Assembly (NCBI GenBank): GCA_938002605.1
Contig: CALLAF010000015.1
Location: forward strand, 1-61,440
Length of the DNA stretch: 61,440 bases
DNA from: an uncultured Paracoccaceae bacterium
Lineage (GTDB): Bacteria; Pseudomonadota; Alphaproteobacteria; Rhodobacterales; Rhodobacteraceae
Reading direction: 5' to 3'
The notes beneath the pieces were generated by a model. It was not told the DNA's origin. It did no database searches and worked only from the letters and a program-made list of their open reading frames with translations. The translations under genes and the position numbers were made by a program. The first letter of the stretch is position 1, and each line of letters begins with the position of its first letter. Shown here piece by piece: positions 61,303 to 61,440 of this stretch.

Positions 61303-61440
61303 GGCTTTGTTGCACAAATGGAGCCTTGGGTTGAGTACCCCTTACCTCAGACGGATTTATGCTGCGGCGACGGTTTTCGGGATGCCCAGTGCGGTGAAGC
61401 CATTGAGAATGGCAGCGCGGATCTGGATCTCTGCGACCTG
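61303..61440 (-). mobile_element. IS5-family insertion sequence, transposase-stop end (partial)
   Basis: The element opens with GGCTTTGTTGCACAAAT (61303-61319), identical to the terminal repeat at 121-137, and continues beyond the window. Its transposase is on the minus strand and ends at 61357, 38 bases inside the repeat. Orientation is the same as the copy at the left edge. The element separates the speA upstream region from whatever lies beyond. Confidence 0.85.
61357..61440 (-). CDS. IS5-family transposase, C-terminal 27 residues (partial)
   Basis: The frame enters from the right edge and ends at TAA 61359-61357. The visible residues QVAEIQIRAAILNGFTALGI followed by PKTVAAA are a usual C-terminus of IS5-family DDE transposases in this bacterial group. 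It complements the N-terminal piece at 1-74 but belongs to a different copy. Confidence 0.8.
   Translation of the reverse strand, partial: QVAEIQIRAAILNGFTALGIPKTVAAA

Overview
The window looks like chromosome from a marine alphaproteobacterium of the Roseobacter group (Rhodobacterales). The evidence is a general L-amino acid ABC transporter of the aap/bzt type, the yidC-MOSC-engB-argB order, a putrescine-to-spermidine cluster of carboxynorspermidine type, monomeric isocitrate dehydrogenase, and protein sequences typical of that group. Many insertion and rearrangement scars suggest an IS-rich genome. Octadecabacter or a close relative is a guess, not a demonstration. I found no tRNA, rRNA or CRISPR array.

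Layout. 1-137 is the end of an IS5-family element, and 61303-61440 is the opposite end of a copy in the same orientation. 138-2197 is a decayed phosphonate uptake locus: phnE1 is cut by the IS, phnE2 carries an in-frame TGA, and a hexapeptide transferase remains intact. 2198-6147 (minus) is a polyamine-type ABC importer. 6331-11102 is a divergent LacI regulator and a sugar ABC importer with a clear operator. 11225-13417 is icd. 13639-14334 is an AT-richer DUF3592-like gene. 14432-19007 (minus) holds an aldehyde dehydrogenase, an MFS carrier, a DeoR regulator and an AcoR-like regulator that lacks the AAA+ domain. 19165-24461 is a sulfide-oxidation operon: Crp/Fnr regulator, DUF2892, persulfide dioxygenase, a sulfurtransferase-SQR fusion and a SulP carrier. 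24993-29090 is yidC-MOSC-engB-argB. 29153-31286 carries small accessory genes. 31357-35917 (minus) is aapPMQJ. 36135-40211 (minus) is ATP12, HAD phosphatase, pseudouridine synthase, FluC and RarA. 40295-50562 (minus) is the rpmC-to-rplQ ribosomal block. 50687-55904 is an accessory region that holds ppk2, small unknown genes, a broken 3' end of rplP with its terminator, and the broken 5' end of an ABC exporter. 55905-61049 (minus) is speB-nspC-carboxynorspermidine synthase-speA.

How it works together. The sulfide operon would oxidise sulfide to persulfide on SQR, pass the sulfur through the fused rhodanese-like domain, oxidise it with the dioxygenase and move the oxyanion with SulP. The polyamine genes would turn arginine into agmatine, putrescine and then spermidine without S-adenosylmethionine decarboxylase, while the importer at 2-6 kb scavenges polyamines.

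The most unusual region is the ribosomal block. The spc operon carries a self-contained DUF1127 gene, with its own terminator, between rpmD and rplO. Convincing promoters precede rpmC and rplO. The S10 half is missing from the window, but the last third of rplP plus a terminator lies 4.6 kb upstream of rpmC, next to the truncated exporter gene. This looks like a rearrangement breakpoint inside an operon that is normally conserved.
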